From: CAYTES01 sp964436935
GTDB taxonomy: Bacteria > Patescibacteriota > Gracilibacteria > UBA1369 > UBA12473
Length of the DNA: 7,345 nt
Direction: 5' to 3'
Assembly (NCBI GenBank): GCA_964436935.1
Contig: CAYTES010000065.1
Coordinates: forward strand, 1-7,345
Below the pieces are notes generated by a model, which made no database searches, had not been told where the DNA came from, and saw nothing but the letters and a program-made list of their open reading frames with translations. The translations under genes were made by a program, and so were the position numbers. Positions 6,001-7,345 of the stretch are shown here, piece by piece. Each line of letters begins with the position of its first letter. Within the stretch, counting starts at the first letter, position 1.

Positions 6001-7117
6001 ATTGCACCTCAAAATCTTTCTCAATGTAATATTCTTCCTCCTTCATCTTGACGATATTTTTCAAATCGGCTGGCCTTAAATTCATTCCCTGCAACTTTTG
6101 TCGCAACAATTTAATCGAATCTTTATTTTCCACATCAAACTCTAAAATTTCATTAATCTGTTTGTCAGTTAGGATAGACTCCTCTCTTAACTTTCTCATA
6201 TAAGCGATCATCGAATTTTGATTGCTGCGATCGCGATTATTGAGACCCAAAATATTGTTTTTCAATTTCAAAATCGGACGTGTTCGCTCCTGCTCCGGCA
6301 AATTCTTGATGTGCACATTAACGGATAACATCAGTTCGGTGATCTTTTCATGGATTTCATCCCGGGTGGACTCCACCGCGTCCTGCTGCGTTTCCACGGT
6401 GGACTCGGCCTCTTTAGGCGCACTTTTCCCCAAATTGTACTGCTGACGAAATTCATCGGGACCAATATGATTGAGCGCAAAACCTTGGGACGAGTGCTTC
6501 TCATCCATATCTTGACTTGCCAACCCGTTATGGGCCATCTCAAAATCCGCTTCTTTGATCTGTCCTAATGCAAAACGACGCGCCAATGGGGCGCGATAAG
6601 TATTTTCGCTTTCCAAGTCGTCCACCGCCGACTGAAAGGATTCATCTTTTATCTTCCCCCTGATCCAATTTTTGGCCAAGAGCTTTTGGGCGGCGCTATC
6701 CGCCTCCAAGCTGTCCTGCCCCCGGTTGTATAATTCTTCATCAATCTTGCCGTTAGCCAGCATTTTTGCCAAACGAGCGGGATTTCCTTTCGATTTCAAA
6801 GACTCTAAAGCGTCTTCGTGGGTATCCTTACTTATCTCCTTGCGTTCACGACGTTTATCGAGTTTATCGATACTCTGTTTATTTTCACGCTCCTCACGCT
6901 CTTTTTCCTCACGTTCACGCTTTTCTTTCCGCTTAGTCTCTATTTCTTCCAAATCCTCCGGAGATTGCGTGGAAGAGGTTGTGCCACTTTGGTCTGCCGT
7001 GGGAGCCCCTCCCGTAGGGGTTGCGTTGGGATCGGCAAAGACAAAACGGTGTCCAAGGAAGAGTGCTTCCGTGTCGAGGTTCCAAATGTCGTGAATGGTC
7101 AGGCGATGAAATCGCAT
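3032..7117 (-). CDS. Large 1361-residue protein of unknown function with 31-residue repeats and FAKW modules
   Basis: I do not recognise a family. No signal peptide or membrane segment is evident. In order: residues 1-27 (MRFHRLTIHD start); a Thr/Ser/Gly/Pro/Ala-rich low-complexity stretch, 28-52; a dense Glu/Lys/Arg helix, 53-97; four tandem 31-residue helical repeats, 103-226; a helical, charged region, 235-400, including a KNNILGLNNRDR segment; three divergent modules each ending in an FxxW motif, 406-672; a charged linker, 673-720; and a long C-terminal region, 721-1361, with Trp/Tyr-rich, probably globular parts (for example WGSWEILAKLHT at 817-828 and ARCGGGAMEGMTLLH at 996-1010) and a Lys-rich end at a TAG stop. 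I see no catalytic signature I can name. The ATG at 7117 is chosen because a strong promoter sits just upstream and the next Met is residue 119. No Shine-Dalgarno precedes it. The upstream same-strand gene ends 62 bases away. A scaffold or binding role is a guess from the repeats. Confidence 0.9.
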   Translation of the reverse strand: MRFHRLTIHDIWNLDTEALFLGHRFVFADPNATPTGGAPTADQSGTTSSTQSPEDLEEIETKRKEKREREEKEREERENKQSIDKLDKRRERKEISKDTHEDALESLKSKGNPARLAKMLANGKIDEELYNRGQDSLEADSAAQKLLAKNWIRGKIKDESFQSAVDDLESENTYRAPLARRFALGQIKEADFEMAHNGLASQDMDEKHSSQGFALNHIGPDEFRQQYNLGKSAPKEAESTVETQQDAVESTRDEIHEKITELMLSVNVHIKNLPEQERTRPILKLKNNILGLNNRDRSNQNSMIAYMRKLREESILTDKQINEILEFDVENKDSIKLLRQKLQGMNLRPADLKNIVKMKEEEYYIEKDFEVQSRAAIDVIKAAATLVQYEVWKNRVVEEAEALSGITLKPGTKLQYVYPDSANGNIRTQTITKVEIVDAKLLNGVGADADVIGKQPVGLTIFMDNGEHYTVGRFAKWVNASDVCEVVSTQQNLESMLGLSDMGMGLKAGQNLDYSKGYHLDKGGNPIPDRESIQIESIDDQKVVFKAPVVTLNPDDDPQTRLTGPRMVREMNLGEFAKWARRQEMMPELKTLEALRENLKQYSATKNQKEKRNPAAYPPISVEPEEVLQWGDMGKNQIQIKEADDTGVTFKNGDKMTLPQFLGWVKTNKIERSKPEDIAERKGDEAAEMGKEFKEEAKKKGLLDAMKDFSKKMSEGFEGKSFFETVSPYLPHPAEGAKISFINNILGKYEFVSLQDIINLGKEILEFIKRKHTRRSKGRYGKIGGMLPSFLGTEFDRVYQAAETEEVNQYKSAMEQWGSWEILAKLHTTSSKDEAKACFIALNEKGELRWDDMKVWSTLNRLSARYTSDGARYYIPLDHAPHPHPDDPTKLVSGEDRVKEVIDIFWGVGQHADWYSANVNKYNSNRNNFLNKGRQLEADPKGTEGLRGEMRRLLKDWKAGVYVNPQEYEGLLEFAISAGKLSMEQKMFFLIEGVTARCGGGAMEGMTLLHIDRIGDIEGRYLNQLPLLDYFTNKGPKPFHPRYLEGEISLKETERGYTVVDYEMIRDAHFKSASEQSLPDKKFSQFLWEHMMMDPNFRSRLSKGLKSADKMDHEDAPFFIPPSTMEDIKTLTGTLTGNQKYFSNEGYMNAYAGFNQYIISLSNHLEELIRLKEQYKDKGDENPIQPEAIKEVENQMLEAIQCYYLYDSFLSGRRDGENSGRARLDQSRYDKPPIVDNGDDGMKVKGHQAQLNNMVKEVCDAYGIDYKTKRLFDYKPPYGKKTQQTELEASMEEFLKVDLPEAIRNDPEGPKKMLEIIRNKKLKGIVNRTSEDALGGMETSNRIIYDEEYKKEAEKLFGKAA
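5102..5902 (-). repeat. Three divergent FAKW modules in the 1361-residue protein
   Basis: Residues about 406-487, 505-588 and 620-672 share a frame. Each opens with LKPGTKLQY, LKAGQNLDY or VEPEEVLQW. Next is a beta-type stretch (ITKVEIVDA; IQIESIDDQKVVF; IQIKEADDTGVTF). Each closes with YTVGRFAKWV, MNLGEFAKWA or MTLPQFLGWV. The alternating hydrophobic pattern suggests small beta barrels ending in a helix. Variable inserts lengthen the first two copies. No known domain name can be given from the sequence alone. Confidence 0.65.
6440..6811 (-). repeat. Four tandem 31-residue (93-base) coding repeats
   Basis: Residues 103-133, 134-164, 165-195 and 196-226 of the 1361-residue protein align without gaps at a strict 31-residue period. 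An Ile recurs at 125, 156, 187 and 218 (GKI, GKI, GQI, NHI), an aromatic at 130, 161, 192 and 223 (Y, F, F, F), and LAK/LAK/LAR at 116, 147 and 178 (lost in unit 4). The pattern is roughly LAK-x(4)-GKI-x(4)-F followed by a helix. The Gly-x-Ile then acidic-Phe pattern resembles short two-helix motifs such as SHOCT, but I cannot assign it. Divergence between units indicates old duplication. Confidence 0.75.
6827..6958 (-). other. Highly charged helix (single-alpha-helix or coiled coil)
   Basis: Residues 54-97 of the large protein are almost wholly Glu, Lys, Arg and Asp (for example KRKEKREREEKEREER) with hardly any hydrophobic residues in heptad positions. That favours an isolated charged helix acting as a rigid spacer between the Thr/Pro-rich N-terminus and the 31-residue repeats over a classical coiled coil. 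Confidence 0.6.
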
Positions 7118-7134
7118 AAACTAGGTTTGATTGT

Positions 7135-7162
7135 ATTTTAATTATTTTCTTAATTTTGTCAA
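7135..7162 (-). promoter_or_regulatory. Promoter of the 1361-residue gene
   Basis: On the minus strand TTGACA (7157-7162, perfect -35) and TAAAAT (7135-7140, five of six) are 16 bases apart within an A/T-rich spacer. The -10 ends 17 bases before the ATG, so the transcript would begin about 10-12 bases upstream of the start codon, too little for a normally placed ribosome binding site. The box quality and location between two same-strand genes support an independent promoter. Confidence 0.7.
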
Positions 7163-7179
7163 CCTCCTACTCCTGTTAT

Positions 7180-7345
7180 TTAATGGTTAGGAAGAGGAGG
7201 ATTGCCTGCGGGTGGCGTGCCGGCGGGAGGGTTAACGATGGGCTGAGGATTCTGCGGAGGTAAGGCCGGATTCACTCCGGGTGGTTGTGCCTGAGCGGGA
7301 ATACGAGGAAGACCGATTGGCGGAACACCAGCCCCTACAGTTCCT
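7180..7345 (-). CDS. Proline-rich C-terminal end of an unknown protein (partial)
   Basis: The open frame enters from the right edge and ends at a TAA (7180-7182). The 54 visible residues read from GTVGAGVPPIGLPR to GNPPLPNH. Eighteen of the 54 are proline, mixed with Ala, Gly, Asn and Gln, so this is a disordered tail; no domain is visible. The start and most of the gene lie outside the window. It is on the same strand as the 1361-residue gene, 62 bases upstream of it. Pro-rich tails of this kind occur in scaffold, envelope and secreted proteins, but nothing here decides among these. The frame is supported by its uninterrupted, biased composition up to a single stop, followed directly by the next gene's promoter. 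Confidence 0.7.
   Translation of the reverse strand, partial: GTVGAGVPPIGLPRIPAQAQPPGVNPALPPQNPQPIVNPPAGTPPAGNPPLPNH

Noticed and set aside
5441..6079. Plus-strand open frame of 212 codons inside the large minus-strand gene
   Set aside because: It lies wholly antisense to the FAKW-module region, where the minus-strand frame shows repeated motifs; the His/Arg/Phe-rich translation looks like a codon-bias shadow.
7118..7130. Near-palindrome around AAACTAGGTTT just upstream of the large gene as a possible operator
   Set aside because: Only four base pairs around a three-base centre in an A/T-rich tract; not distinguishable from chance.
6672..7141. Plus-strand Ser/Arg- and Phe/Leu-rich open frames that could suggest a membrane protein
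   Set aside because: They are the antisense of the Glu/Lys/Arg charged helix; the hydrophobic look is the complement of GAA/AAA-rich codons.

Overview
The window holds three complete protein genes, the tail of a fourth, and one well-defined RNA switch. Base composition is moderate, a standard bacterial code with TAA/TAG/TGA stops fits, and the start regions show almost no properly spaced Shine-Dalgarno sequences. The thrS-type gene is clearly bacterial (class II synthetase, T-box leader). The other proteins match no family I recognise. An uncultured lineage, possibly of the Candidate Phyla Radiation type, would fit, but this is an impression and not something the sequence proves.

Layout. Bases 12-302 (minus) encode a 96-residue protein of unknown function. 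It is divergent from the next gene across a 385-base intergenic region. That region carries, on the plus strand, a plausible promoter (397-424) followed by a T-box leader RNA (about 431-676). The leader has a Stem I with the AGAGAG element, a Thr (ACC) specifier candidate, an almost textbook antiterminator with the 7-base TGGAACC bulge, and a terminator hairpin ending in a T run. It precedes a 758-residue threonyl-tRNA synthetase (688-2964). The usual N-terminal TGS domain is missing from this enzyme. In its place is a YbaK/ProX-like tRNA deacylase domain joined by a Lys/Pro-rich linker to an otherwise complete ThrRS with its own editing domain.

Bases 3032-7117 (minus) encode a 1361-residue protein convergent with thrS. 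I recognise no family for it, but it has clear internal architecture: a Thr/Ser/Pro-rich segment, a highly charged helix, four tandem 31-residue helical repeats, three divergent 'FAKW' modules and a long C-terminal region without an identifiable fold. A good promoter (TTGACA, 16 bases, TAAAAT) lies just upstream. Bases 7180-7345 (minus) are the C-terminal, extremely proline-rich end of another same-strand gene that runs off the window.

How they work together. The T-box should raise thrS transcription when uncharged tRNA-Thr accumulates. The fused deacylase domain and the synthetase's own editing domain would give two proofreading sites in one polypeptide. The two right-hand minus-strand genes may be functionally linked by adjacency, but the large one has its own promoter. 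The most interesting items are the deacylase-ThrRS fusion under T-box control and the repeat architecture of the 1361-residue protein.
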